From: Cyanobacteria bacterium UBA5018
Lineage (GTDB): Bacteria; Cyanobacteriota; Cyanobacteriia; PCC-6307; Cyanobiaceae
Assembly (NCBI GenBank): GCA_002396505.1
Contig: DGYA01000095.1
Span: 1 to 9,324, forward strand
Direction of reading: 5' to 3'
Length of the DNA: 9,324 nt
Position 1 is the first letter of the stretch. Each line of letters begins with the position of its first letter. This document shows positions 1 through 6,762 of this stretch, in pieces. Below the pieces are notes generated by a model, which saw only the letters and a list, made by a program, of their open reading frames with translations, made no database searches and was not told the origin of the DNA. The position numbers and the translations under genes are program-made.

Positions 1-640
1 CAGTTTTCCCTGTCGCCTGACACCCAGCAGCACCAGCCGGCCGCAGGTGCTGCTGGGGCAGCTCAGGGCCATCGCCCTTTTCGTTAGCGCCCGGCGCACC
101 AAGCCATTGCCGTGGCAGCTTCCCCAGGGCTGACTTTGGCGCCAGTCGGGCGGCCAGAAGATTCTTGCCGGTATCGATGTCGCGATCGTGATACAGGCCG
201 CAGCCCCTGCGTCAGGAAGTTGTCCACCCCAACGCGGCTCTCGGCTGGGGGGAGCTGCTGGATGGTGTGATCGCCCGGCTGGCGAGAGCGACACCGTCAT
301 GGTGGGAGGCTTGCAGGCCTCGGAACCACTTTCCATAGCGACAACGGAAGGCCGAGCTGCTGAACTCAGCGAAGCCGCCGTTGCGCTTTTTTTTGAATGT
401 TGGGTACTTGACCCGCTTGAAGATGCAGTTGTAAAACGCCGTCTCCAGCGTGCCGCAGCGTCTGCTACAGCGTCTGCTGCAGCGGCACGCTGGAGACCTC
501 GTTGAGGAACACAAGATCGTCCTGTTTCTTCCAGGCCGCGAGCATGGCACTTGCCTGAAGACAGGAGATCGACTGGCTCTCAGTCGCCCAGGCCGCCCGC
601 AAGGCACAGCAATCGTCCCAGTGGCCGACTTTCCGCCGGC
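1..640 (-). pseudogene. tnpB: Decayed TnpB (IS200/IS605-type RNA-guided nuclease)
   Basis: Reading the minus strand, pieces of a TnpB protein follow each other in the right order but in different frames. Near 470-610 comes an N-terminal part containing LNEVSSVPLQQTL. Near 330-450 comes AFYN...KRVKYPTFKKKRNGG...SAFR. Near 267-302 comes PTMTVSLSPAGR. At 222-260 comes QQLPPAESRVGVD, the RuvC-I motif with its catalytic Asp. At 173-190 comes HDRDID, the RuvC-III motif, preceded by CG, a remnant of the zinc knuckle. The first ~50 residues, the RuvC-II glutamate and most of the zinc finger are missing. An in-frame TAG (465-467), an extra base near 449, a TGA near 212 and several internal deletions break it. 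Family assignment rests on remembered cyanobacterial TnpB sequences. It is non-functional, and the C-terminal end may continue past the left edge. No partner TnpA or intact element end is visible. The ~640 boundary is approximate. Confidence 0.85.
441..497. repeat. Perfect 16-bp inverted repeat and 12-bp tandem duplication inside the tnpB fossil
   Basis: GTCTCCAGCGTGCCGC at 441-456 is matched exactly by its reverse complement at 482-497, with a 25-nt loop. Within the loop and arm edge, a 12-bp unit is tandemly duplicated (456-467 and 468-479, one mismatch). The mismatch creates the TAG stop (465-467) in the tnpB reading frame. The base at 449 is the extra base that shifts the frame between the R-H and L-E-T-A-F codons. 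All of this lies in the TnpB segment EVSSVPLQQTL-RH-LETAF, so it is a scar in old coding sequence rather than a transposon end. Confidence 0.85.
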
Positions 641-655
641 GACGCTTGGCATGGG

Positions 656-684
656 TTGACGATGCAACGCTATATGTATATAAT
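656..684 (+). promoter_or_regulatory. Sigma-70 promoter for the LuxR-type regulator
   Basis: TTGACG (656-661) and TATAAT (679-684) are separated by 17 nt, matching the group 1 sigma consensus at 11 of 12 positions with ideal spacing. Transcription should start near 691 and run into the regulator gene, giving a leader of about 130 to 170 nt depending on the start codon used. The surrounding 660-810 stretch is clearly AT-richer than the rest of the window and holds no convincing gene. The -35 box lies within about 20 bp of the last recognisable tnpB sequence. Basis: seen directly; activity is inferred. Confidence 0.72.
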
Positions 685-859
685 AAAAACTTTGAACATA
701 CAATGAAACATGTCCAATCCTCTGCTTGGCAGCGAAAGTTGATAATCGGCAATGCTTTTGGCCCTAACAAGTTAGCATCCCTGTGTTTTGTGAAATATTT
801 GACTTCTTGATTCAGCATCAGTGGTCTTTGCAGGGACTCCGGCTGTATATCTCGACTTC

Positions 860-1645
860 ATGAACCTTCGGATATTCAGGTTATTCCTTAGCCATTGTTC
901 CTTAGACGCCAACCTGGACTTCACCGATCGCCTGGATCAGTTCACCCCGAATCACCGCATGATGGCTAGCTGGGTTGTTTCTAGCGGCATGCGCTTAAGC
1001 TATGTAATTGCCATGAAAAGTCACCTGGGGCTATTGGCCATCTTTCGCTTGATCAAAAGACCATCTAACATCAAAGGAATTGTCACCACGGAGGATGAGG
1101 CATTCCATCGCATTAAGCAGAGCAATCCTGGGCTATTGATCTGTAGCGATCAACTAGCCGAAGGGAATGGTTTTTCCCTCTGCAGAAGAGCAGTGAAGGC
1201 CGTCGGCGATTTAAAGGTGCTCATGGTGCTCACAGGCGATGGCGCGGATGTCGCTCTCGCCCTGGAAAGCGGAGCCATGGCGGTGGTATGCGAAGAGGAC
1301 TTTTTGTCCCCAGAGTTGGAAGTGATGCAGTCTTTGCTAGCTGCTGTCAACAGCAATTATTACATCTCCAGTCGCGCAAGATCCCGCATGCAAAATCCTG
1401 ATTCTCTTGTTGAATCACCTAACGCGCTGACGTTAAGAGAGAAGGAAGTCCTGGTGCTCATGCTCAAGGGCTGCTCCGATCAAGATATTTCAGAGCAATT
1501 AAGCATCTCCATCCATACCGTCAAGGACTACGGAAAAAGTATCCGAAAGAAATATCAGGTAAAGTCTCGCTTGCAGCTGATCAGCTCGCTGCTCGCTCGC
1601 AATTTGCAAGCGAGCTCCCGCAGCGATGCAGCCTCGGAAAAATAG
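860..1645 (+). CDS. LuxR-type DNA-binding regulator with degenerate receiver-like domain
   Basis: With the ATG at 860 the protein has 261 residues. Residues about 72-167 look like a response-regulator receiver: a beta strand ending GLLICSDQLAEGNG, then VLMVLTG (the conserved Thr region) and ALESGAMAVVCEED. The usual acidic pair is not evident. The phosphoacceptor position is Ser96 or the adjacent Asp97, and the conserved Lys near the end is replaced by Glu145, so phosphorylation is doubtful. Residues about 189-249 are a typical LuxR/FixJ four-helix DNA-binding domain (LTLREKEVLVLMLKG, then SISIHTVKDYGKSIRKKY). An alternative GTG start at 821 adds 13 residues; neither start has a clear ribosome binding site, and I prefer the ATG because the extra residues look unstructured. 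Similar regulators occur in picocyanobacteria as far as I recall. The targets are unknown. It converges with psaB and has its own promoter at 656-684. By eye its GC content is lower than that of the genes to its right. Confidence 0.88.
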   Translation: MNLRIFRLFLSHCSLDANLDFTDRLDQFTPNHRMMASWVVSSGMRLSYVIAMKSHLGLLAIFRLIKRPSNIKGIVTTEDEAFHRIKQSNPGLLICSDQLAEGNGFSLCRRAVKAVGDLKVLMVLTGDGADVALALESGAMAVVCEEDFLSPELEVMQSLLAAVNSNYYISSRARSRMQNPDSLVESPNALTLREKEVLVLMLKGCSDQDISEQLSISIHTVKDYGKSIRKKYQVKSRLQLISSLLARNLQASSRSDAASEK

Positions 1646-1754
1646 AGTTCATTGGCATGATTGCGGTTCTGTTCTGCCAGGTTAGCAGTAATTTGGGGTG
1701 ATCGTGATCCAATCCATTATCCCACCCATTATTGTTATGACTGAACAGACAATT

Positions 1755-1779
1755 AAAAAACCCCCGGCTCTGCCGGGGG
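1755..1779 (-). terminator. Rho-independent terminator of the psaA-psaB operon
   Basis: CCCCCGGC (1761-1768) pairs with GCCGGGGG (1772-1779) across a 3-nt loop, giving an 8-bp GC-only stem. On the minus strand the stem is followed directly by six T (1755-1760), the classic terminator layout, about 38 nt after the psaB stop. In the plus direction the stem is followed only by TT and then AGGGG, so it should be a poor terminator for the regulator gene. Confidence 0.9.
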
Positions 1780-1787
1780 TTAGGGGT

Positions 1788-1802
1788 CCCTCAAGGTGAG
1801 GG
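1788..1802 (-). repeat. Second small hairpin between psaB stop and terminator
   Basis: CCCTCA (1788-1793) pairs with TGAGGG (1797-1802) around a 3-nt loop. It sits 14 nt past the psaB stop and 8 nt before the main terminator stem, and has no T-tract of its own. It could protect the 3' end of the mRNA or be a remnant of duplication. Its role is not known. Confidence 0.6.
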
Positions 1803-1816
1803 CAAGGAGCTGAGGA

Positions 1817-4024
1817 TCAGCCGAACTTGCCGGAGGTGGAAGCGATCAGGAAAGCGGCGTAGGTAAGGATGTAGCCAATTGTGAAATGGGCCAAACCAAC
1901 TACGCGTGCTTGCACAATCGAGAGAGCCACAGGCTTGTCACGCCAGCCCACCAAGTTGGCGAGCGGGGTGCGCTGGTGAGCCCAAACGATGGTTTCGATC
2001 AGCTCCTGCCAGTAACCACGCCAGGAGATCAGGAACATGAAGCCGGTTGCCCACACCAGGTGGCCAAACAGGAACATCCAAGACCAGACGGCAAGGTTGT
2101 TGGAGCCGAAGGGGTTGTAGCCATTGATCAGCTGGGAGCTGTTCAGCCACAGGTAATCGCGGAACCAGCCCATCAGATAGGTGCTGGATTCGTTGAACTG
2201 AGCCACGTTGCCCTGCCAGATGGCGAGGTGCTTCCAGTGCCAGTAGAAGGTGACCCAACCGACGGTGTTGAGCGCCCAGAAAACAGACAGGTAGAAGGCA
2301 TCCCAGGCCGAGATGTCACAGGTGCCGCCACGGCCGGGGCCGTCGCAGGGGAAGGAGTAGCCGAAGTCCTTTTTATCGGGCATCAGCTTGGAACCCCGGG
2401 CATCCAGAGCGCCCTTGACCAGGATCAAAGTGGTGGTGTGCAGACCAAGCGCGATGGCGTGGTGCACTAGGAAGTCGCCAGGGCCGATGGGCAGGAACAG
2501 GTCGCTGCTGCCGTTGATGGCATCCATCCAGCCGGGCAGGTAGGCGGCACCGGTGGTGCTGGCGGCGCTACCGGCGTTGGAGAGCAGTACATCCATGCCG
2601 TACATCGCCTTGCCGGAAGCGGCTTGGACGAATTGGGCAAAAACGGGCTCCACCAGGATCTGCTTCTCGGGGGTACCGAAGGCAACTACGACGTCGTTGT
2701 GGACGTATAGGCCCAGGGTGTGGAAACCGAGGAACAGGGACACCCAGCTCAGGTGGCTGATGATCGCTTCTTTGTGCTCGAGCATCCGGCCAAGAACGTT
2801 GTTCTTGTTGGCCTCGGGGTCGTAATCACGAATGAAGAAGATCGCACCGTGGGCGAAGGCACCGCACATCAGGAAGATGGCGATGTACTGGTGGTGGGTG
2901 TAAAGCGCAGCCTGCGTTGTGTAGTCCTTAGCGATAAACGCATAGGAGGGCAACGCATACATGTGCTGGGCCACCAAGCTGGTCACAACTCCCAGGCTGG
3001 CCAGGGCCAGACCGAGTTGGAAGTGCAGCGAATTGTTGATGGTGTCGTAGAGGCCCTTGTGGCCTGCGCCCAGGTCACCAGGGGTTCCCTTGGGGGGATT
3101 GTGGGCATCCAGGATCTCGCGGATCGAGTGGCCAATACCGAAGTTGGTCCGGTACATGTGGCCAGCGATCACGAAGATGCAACCGATCGCCAGGTGGTGG
3201 TGGGCGATGTCGGTGAGCCAGAGCGCCTCGGTCTGGGGATGGAAGCCACCCAGGAAGGTGAGGATCGCGGTGCCAGAGCCCTCGGTGCTGTTGAACACCT
3301 GATAGGCGGTATCAGGGTTCTGGGCGTAAACGCCCCAATTGCCGGTGAAGAAAGGCGCCAGACCTGCGGGGTGGGGCAGTACGGAGAGGAAGTTGTCCCA
3401 ACCGACGTGCTGACCGCGCGACTCGGGGATGGCGACGTGGACCAGGTGACCGGTCCAGGCAATTGAGCTGAAGCCGAACAGAACTGCCAGGTGGTGGTTC
3501 AGACGGGATTCAGCGTTTTTGAACCAGGCCAGGGAAGGCCGGAACTTGGGCTGCAGATGTAGCCAGCCGGCGAACAGGGCCCAAGCCGACAGGATCATCA
3601 TGAAGATGGAACCCTGATACAGCTCGGCGTTGGTGCGCATACCAATCGTGTACCACCAGTGGTACAGACCGGAATAGGCGATGTTCACAGGTGAGGAAGC
3701 GCCCGCTTGGGTGAAGGCGGCAATAGCGCCCTGACCGAAGTGGGGATCCCAGATCGCGTGAGCGATGGGACGGATGTGCAGAGGATCGGCGACCCACTGC
3801 TCAAAGTTGCCCTGCCAGGCGATATGGAACAGGTTGCCCGAAACCCAGAGGCCAATGATGGCCAGGTGTCCGAAGTGGGTGGAGAACAGCTTTTGGTAAA
3901 GCCGCTCCTCGGTCATGCCGTCGTGGCTCTCGAAGTCGTGAGCCGTAGCAATGCCGTACCAGATTCGGCGGGTTGTCGGGTCCTGTGCCAGACCCTGGCT
4001 GAACGAAGGAAATTTCGTTGCCAT
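1817..4024 (-). CDS. psaB: Photosystem I P700 chlorophyll a apoprotein A2 (PsaB)
   Basis: The 735-residue protein pairs with PsaA in the thylakoid membrane to form the photosystem I core, which carries P700, most antenna chlorophyll, phylloquinone and the Fx iron-sulfur cluster, and moves electrons from plastocyanin or cytochrome c6 to ferredoxin. It starts with the canonical MATKFPSFSQGLAQDP and ends STSGKFG, so it is full length. The Fx-binding loop FPCDGPGRGGTC supplies Cys560 and Cys569. The segment MFLISWRGYWQEL, with Trp672, is the quinone-binding region. LMGWFRDYLWLNSSQLINGY is the lumenal helix used for docking the electron donor. Many His-rich transmembrane helices bind chlorophyll. 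The gene starts 19 nt after the psaA stop without a recognisable Shine-Dalgarno sequence and should be translated from the shared mRNA. No key residue appears to be missing. Confidence 0.99.
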   Translation of the reverse strand: MATKFPSFSQGLAQDPTTRRIWYGIATAHDFESHDGMTEERLYQKLFSTHFGHLAIIGLWVSGNLFHIAWQGNFEQWVADPLHIRPIAHAIWDPHFGQGAIAAFTQAGASSPVNIAYSGLYHWWYTIGMRTNAELYQGSIFMMILSAWALFAGWLHLQPKFRPSLAWFKNAESRLNHHLAVLFGFSSIAWTGHLVHVAIPESRGQHVGWDNFLSVLPHPAGLAPFFTGNWGVYAQNPDTAYQVFNSTEGSGTAILTFLGGFHPQTEALWLTDIAHHHLAIGCIFVIAGHMYRTNFGIGHSIREILDAHNPPKGTPGDLGAGHKGLYDTINNSLHFQLGLALASLGVVTSLVAQHMYALPSYAFIAKDYTTQAALYTHHQYIAIFLMCGAFAHGAIFFIRDYDPEANKNNVLGRMLEHKEAIISHLSWVSLFLGFHTLGLYVHNDVVVAFGTPEKQILVEPVFAQFVQAASGKAMYGMDVLLSNAGSAASTTGAAYLPGWMDAINGSSDLFLPIGPGDFLVHHAIALGLHTTTLILVKGALDARGSKLMPDKKDFGYSFPCDGPGRGGTCDISAWDAFYLSVFWALNTVGWVTFYWHWKHLAIWQGNVAQFNESSTYLMGWFRDYLWLNSSQLINGYNPFGSNNLAVWSWMFLFGHLVWATGFMFLISWRGYWQELIETIVWAHQRTPLANLVGWRDKPVALSIVQARVVGLAHFTIGYILTYAAFLIASTSGKFG

Positions 4025-4026
4025 TG

Positions 4027-4046
4027 GGAAAGGTCAGGTAAGGTCA
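4027..4046 (-). repeat. Tandem 10-bp repeat in the psaA-psaB junction
   Basis: On the minus strand TGACCTTACC is followed directly by TGACCTTTCC, one mismatch in ten. The first TGA is the psaA stop codon, and the second copy ends two bases before the psaB ATG. The spacer is pyrimidine-rich and lacks any GGAG-like ribosome binding site, so psaB initiation probably relies on ribosomes arriving from psaA or on an unstructured start. Function of the repeat itself is unknown. Confidence 0.65.
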
Positions 4047-6347
4047 GCCGACCGCAATAATGCGGGCCAAGAAGAAGGACCAAGTGGTCGCGATACCGCC
4101 CAAAAGGTAATGGGCGACACCGACGGCACGGCCCTGGGTGATGGAAAGCGCACGGGGTTGGATAGCCGGCGCCACCTTCAGCTTGTTGTGAGCCCAGACA
4201 ATGGACTCGATCAGTTCTTGCCAGTAGCCGCGGCCGCTGAACAGGAACATCAGGCTGAAAGCCCATACGAAGTGGGCACCCAGGAACATCAGGCCATAGG
4301 CACTGGAGCTCGAGCCGTAGCTGTTGATCACCTGTGCGGCTTGCGCCCACAGGAAGTCACGCAGCCAACCATTGATGGTGATGGCGCTCTGGGCGAAATT
4401 GCCATTGGTGATGTGGGAAACGGAGCCGTCAGCATTGACGGTTCCCCACACGTCGCTCTGCATCTTCCAGGAGAAGTGGAAGATAACAATCGACAGGGAG
4501 TTGTACATCCAGAACAGACCCAGGAACACGTGGTCCCAAGCTGAAACCTGGCAGGTACCGCCACGGCCGGGGCCGTCGCAGGGGAAGCGGAAGCCCAGGT
4601 TCGCCTTGTCTGGAACGAGGCGGGAGCTACGCGCATAGAGCACGCCCTTCAGCAGGATCAGCACGGTGACGTGGATCGTGAAGGCGTGGATGTGGTGAAC
4701 CATGAAGTCGGCCGTTCCCAGGGGGATCGGACCAGCGGCCACCTTGCCACCAACGGCTACGACGGCGCCATTGAACACTTCGCTAACGCCGGCGAGGGCA
4801 TTGGGAGCGGTATTGCCAGCGGCGGCGGCATGCAGGCCTTGGATCCATTGGGCGAAGATCGGCTTCAGCGCAATGGCCGAGTCACTGAACATGTCCTGGG
4901 GGCGACCCAGGGCACGCATGGTGTCGTTGTGGATATAGAGGCCGAAGCTGTGGAAGCCCAGCCAAATGCACACCCAATTGAGGTGGCTGATCAGAGCGTC
5001 GCGAGCCTTGAGCACCCGATCCAGCACGTTGTCGATGTGCTTGGCGGGGTCGTAATCGCGAATCATGGCGATGGCGGCGTGGGCACCGGCACCGACAATC
5101 AAGAAGCCGCCAATCCACACGTGGTGGGTGAAAATGGACAGCTGGGTGGGGTAATCAATCCCGATATAGGGATAGGGGGGCATCGCATACATGTGATGCG
5201 CCACGATGATGGTCAAGGAGCCGAGCAGAGCCAGGTTCACGGCGAGCTGGGCATGCCAGCTGGTGGTCATGAACTCAAACAGGCCGTCGTGACCCTTGGG
5301 TGCGGGGAAGAGCAGGGGATCGCCCTTCTGGCCTTCCAGGATCTCCTTGATGCTGTGGCCAATGCCCCAGTTGGTGCGGTACATGTGACCGGCCACGATG
5401 AACAGCACCGCAATCGCCAGGTGGTGATGGGCGATGTCTGTCATCCATAGGCTGCCGGTAACGGGATTCAGCCCACCTTTAAAAGTGAGGAAATCGCCGT
5501 AGGCAGCCCAGTTGCCGGAGAAGAAGGCACCGGTGCCCGCTCCGAAACCTGGGAACAGCTGGGCCAGGAGGTCTTGGTTGAAGAACTCGTGGGGCAGCGG
5601 GATATCGGCCACAGAAGCAATAGCCTTGCCGTTCAGCGCCAGGGGCTTGCCGGCGTCGATGGCATCGAGAAGCTGGTTGGTGGGCAGGGACACATGCAGA
5701 AGGTGTCCTGTCCAGGAGAGGGAACCCAGACCCAGCAGACCCGCCAGGTGGTGGTTGAGCATCGACTCAACGTTCTGGAACCACTCCAGCTTCGGAGCAG
5801 CTTTGTGGTAGTGGAAAACGCCGGCATTGAGCATCAGGCCGGCCATGACCAGCGCACCGATGGCGGTGGCTAGCAGCTGGGTTTCATTGGTGAAACCCCA
5901 GGCTCTCCAGACGTGGAAGAGACCAGAGGTGATCTGAATTCCGTGGAATCCGCCACCCACATCGCCATTGAGGATCTCCTGGCCAAAGATTGGCCAAACC
6001 ACCTGAGCCGAAGGCTTGACGTGCAGGGGATCGGCTAACCAGCCGGAGTAGTTGGAGAAGCGGGCGCCATGGAAGAAGGCACCGCTCAGCCAGATGAAAA
6101 TGACGGCCAGGTGGCCGAAGTGAGCAGAGAAGATCTTGCGAGAGACCTCTTCAAGGTCGCTCGTGTGACTGTCGAAATCGTGAGCGTTGGCGTGGAGGTT
6201 CCAAACCCAAGTGGTGGTTTTGGGACCTTTGGCGAGGCTGCGATCGAAGTGTCCGGGCTTGCCGAACAGCTCGAAGGAAACCGGAACGGGGTTCCGGTCA
6301 ACTACAACCTTTGCCTTCTCCCCACGCTCTGGTGGGCTGATGGTCAT
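4044..6347 (-). CDS. psaA: Photosystem I P700 chlorophyll a apoprotein A1 (PsaA)
   Basis: This 767-residue integral membrane protein is the other half of the photosystem I core heterodimer. The N-terminus MTISPPERGEKAKV and the end FFLARIIAVG match the family. The Fx loop FPCDGPGRGGTC gives Cys590 and Cys599, and MFLFSGRGYWQEL with Trp709 is the phylloquinone region. INGWLRDFLWAQAAQVI is the lumenal donor-docking helix. Relative to thermophilic cyanobacterial PsaA there are extra lumenal loop residues (around LLDAIDAGKPLALNGKAIA and HAAAAGNTAPNALAG), which I recall as common in marine and related picocyanobacteria. The start at 6347 is chosen because of family agreement and a GAGGAA ribosome binding site 7 nt upstream. 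The frame stays open for another 48 codons upstream, but that stretch resembles an untranslated leader. It is the first gene of the psaA-psaB operon. Confidence 0.99.
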   Translation of the reverse strand: MTISPPERGEKAKVVVDRNPVPVSFELFGKPGHFDRSLAKGPKTTTWVWNLHANAHDFDSHTSDLEEVSRKIFSAHFGHLAVIFIWLSGAFFHGARFSNYSGWLADPLHVKPSAQVVWPIFGQEILNGDVGGGFHGIQITSGLFHVWRAWGFTNETQLLATAIGALVMAGLMLNAGVFHYHKAAPKLEWFQNVESMLNHHLAGLLGLGSLSWTGHLLHVSLPTNQLLDAIDAGKPLALNGKAIASVADIPLPHEFFNQDLLAQLFPGFGAGTGAFFSGNWAAYGDFLTFKGGLNPVTGSLWMTDIAHHHLAIAVLFIVAGHMYRTNWGIGHSIKEILEGQKGDPLLFPAPKGHDGLFEFMTTSWHAQLAVNLALLGSLTIIVAHHMYAMPPYPYIGIDYPTQLSIFTHHVWIGGFLIVGAGAHAAIAMIRDYDPAKHIDNVLDRVLKARDALISHLNWVCIWLGFHSFGLYIHNDTMRALGRPQDMFSDSAIALKPIFAQWIQGLHAAAAGNTAPNALAGVSEVFNGAVVAVGGKVAAGPIPLGTADFMVHHIHAFTIHVTVLILLKGVLYARSSRLVPDKANLGFRFPCDGPGRGGTCQVSAWDHVFLGLFWMYNSLSIVIFHFSWKMQSDVWGTVNADGSVSHITNGNFAQSAITINGWLRDFLWAQAAQVINSYGSSSSAYGLMFLGAHFVWAFSLMFLFSGRGYWQELIESIVWAHNKLKVAPAIQPRALSITQGRAVGVAHYLLGGIATTWSFFLARIIAVG

Positions 6348-6526
6348 CGAGAGGTTCCTCGAGGGACGGAGTCGAGGTGGAGGTCCACCCCTGGTTGTGT
6401 GGGCCCCATGGAGGGAGACGGTCGAAACCGGCACCACGGCCATGGTCACCAGCGGGAAGGGGCGCCGCGAAACCGCGAAACCGCTTGCCACAACTGGGGC
6501 TTTGGGGCCCCAGGTAGGGGACCGCT
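6348..6526 (-). other. psaA-psaB 5' leader with tandem repeat and hairpin
   Basis: If transcription starts near 6526, the psaA leader is about 180 nt and GC-rich. It contains CTGGGG (6494-6499) facing CCCCAG (6508-6513), with a GGGGCCCC palindrome inside at 6504-6511. It also contains an 8-bp unit CCGCGAAA in two exact tandem copies plus half a third (6465-6484, plus-strand reading). These could fold and affect mRNA stability or ribosome access; no known riboswitch is recognised. The reading frame of psaA is open through most of this leader. Confidence 0.5.
6355..6360 (-). promoter_or_regulatory. Ribosome binding site of psaA
   Basis: On the minus strand GAGGAA lies 7 nt before the ATG at 6347. 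It decides the start against the longer reading frame that could begin with a GTG at 6491, which has no comparable site. Confidence 0.8.
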
Positions 6527-6532
6527 GGCCGA

Positions 6533-6586
6533 AGTATAAGGGCCATGTTCAAGCCCTTTGGGGCTGGAGTTACAAAGGTTCAACCC
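6533..6586 (-). promoter_or_regulatory. Probable psaA promoter with possible RpaB (HLR1-like) site
   Basis: On the minus strand TATACT (6538-6533) is a good -10 box. The -35 region (CCAAAG, 6561-6556) is poor, as expected for an activator-dependent promoter. On the plus strand GTTACAAA (6569-6576) fits one half of the HLR1 element bound by the light-acclimation regulator RpaB, but the adjoining TTCAACCC is a weak second half. The site would lie about 43 to 60 nt upstream of the predicted start point, where RpaB is known to activate photosystem I genes in other cyanobacteria. The orientation is reversed relative to psaA. TTGAAC occurs twice on the minus strand (6583-6578 and 6552-6547). The -10 assignment is moderate; the RpaB assignment is weak. 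Confidence 0.45.
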
Positions 6587-6762
6587 CGGCGCATGCCAGA
6601 CCACCACTGGGGTTTGCTTGGCGGACACAGACAGATTGAGCAGGCATCTTTATGAAGGCTGATTAACAGCAAATATCGGCAATTACCAGATGAAATAAAC
6701 AGGCCATGGCTATCTGGGCCTGCTAGCAGAATGAAGCCAGCACCCCCGGCCCCGGGCAAGGA
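6587..6762. other. Divergent intergenic region with small palindromes and a mini-ORF
   Basis: Between the psaA promoter and the plus-strand gene there is an AT-richer stretch (6650-6700). I could not find a convincing plus-strand -35/-10 pair. Short dyads are present: GCTG-ATTAA-CAGC (6658-6670), CAGGCC/GGCCTG (6700-6705 with 6717-6722) and the perfect palindrome CTGCTAGCAG (6720-6729). An ATG at 6731 opens an 11-codon frame, MKPAPPAPGKE, whose TGA (6764-6766) overlaps the GTG at 6763 of the next gene. Whether it is translated is unknown. Confidence 0.45.

Noticed and set aside
188..505. Plus-strand 105-codon frame at the left end
   Set aside because: It is opposite the decayed tnpB, whose conserved motifs read on the minus strand; the plus-strand protein is Ala-rich without a domain.
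1667..1760. Possible terminator or small RNA after the regulator gene
   Set aside because: I found only a 5-bp TGGCA/TGCCA pairing and no T-tract in the plus direction, and no known cyanobacterial small-RNA motif.
2720..3466. Plus-strand 248-codon frame within psaB
   Set aside because: It lies wholly opposite highly conserved PsaB coding sequence and has no homology I can recognise; such antisense frames are common in GC-rich genes.
4671..5450. Plus-strand 259-codon frame within psaA
   Set aside because: Antisense shadow of PsaA, rich in Gly, Val and His as expected from the opposite strand of membrane-helix codons.
6577..6590. GGTTCAACCCCGG resembling a tRNA T-arm
   Set aside because: No acceptor stem, anticodon arm or matching 3' end can be folded around it on either strand.
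6636..6656. TTGAGC and TATGAA as a promoter for the plus-strand gene
   Set aside because: The spacing is only 9 nt, far below what sigma-70 accepts.
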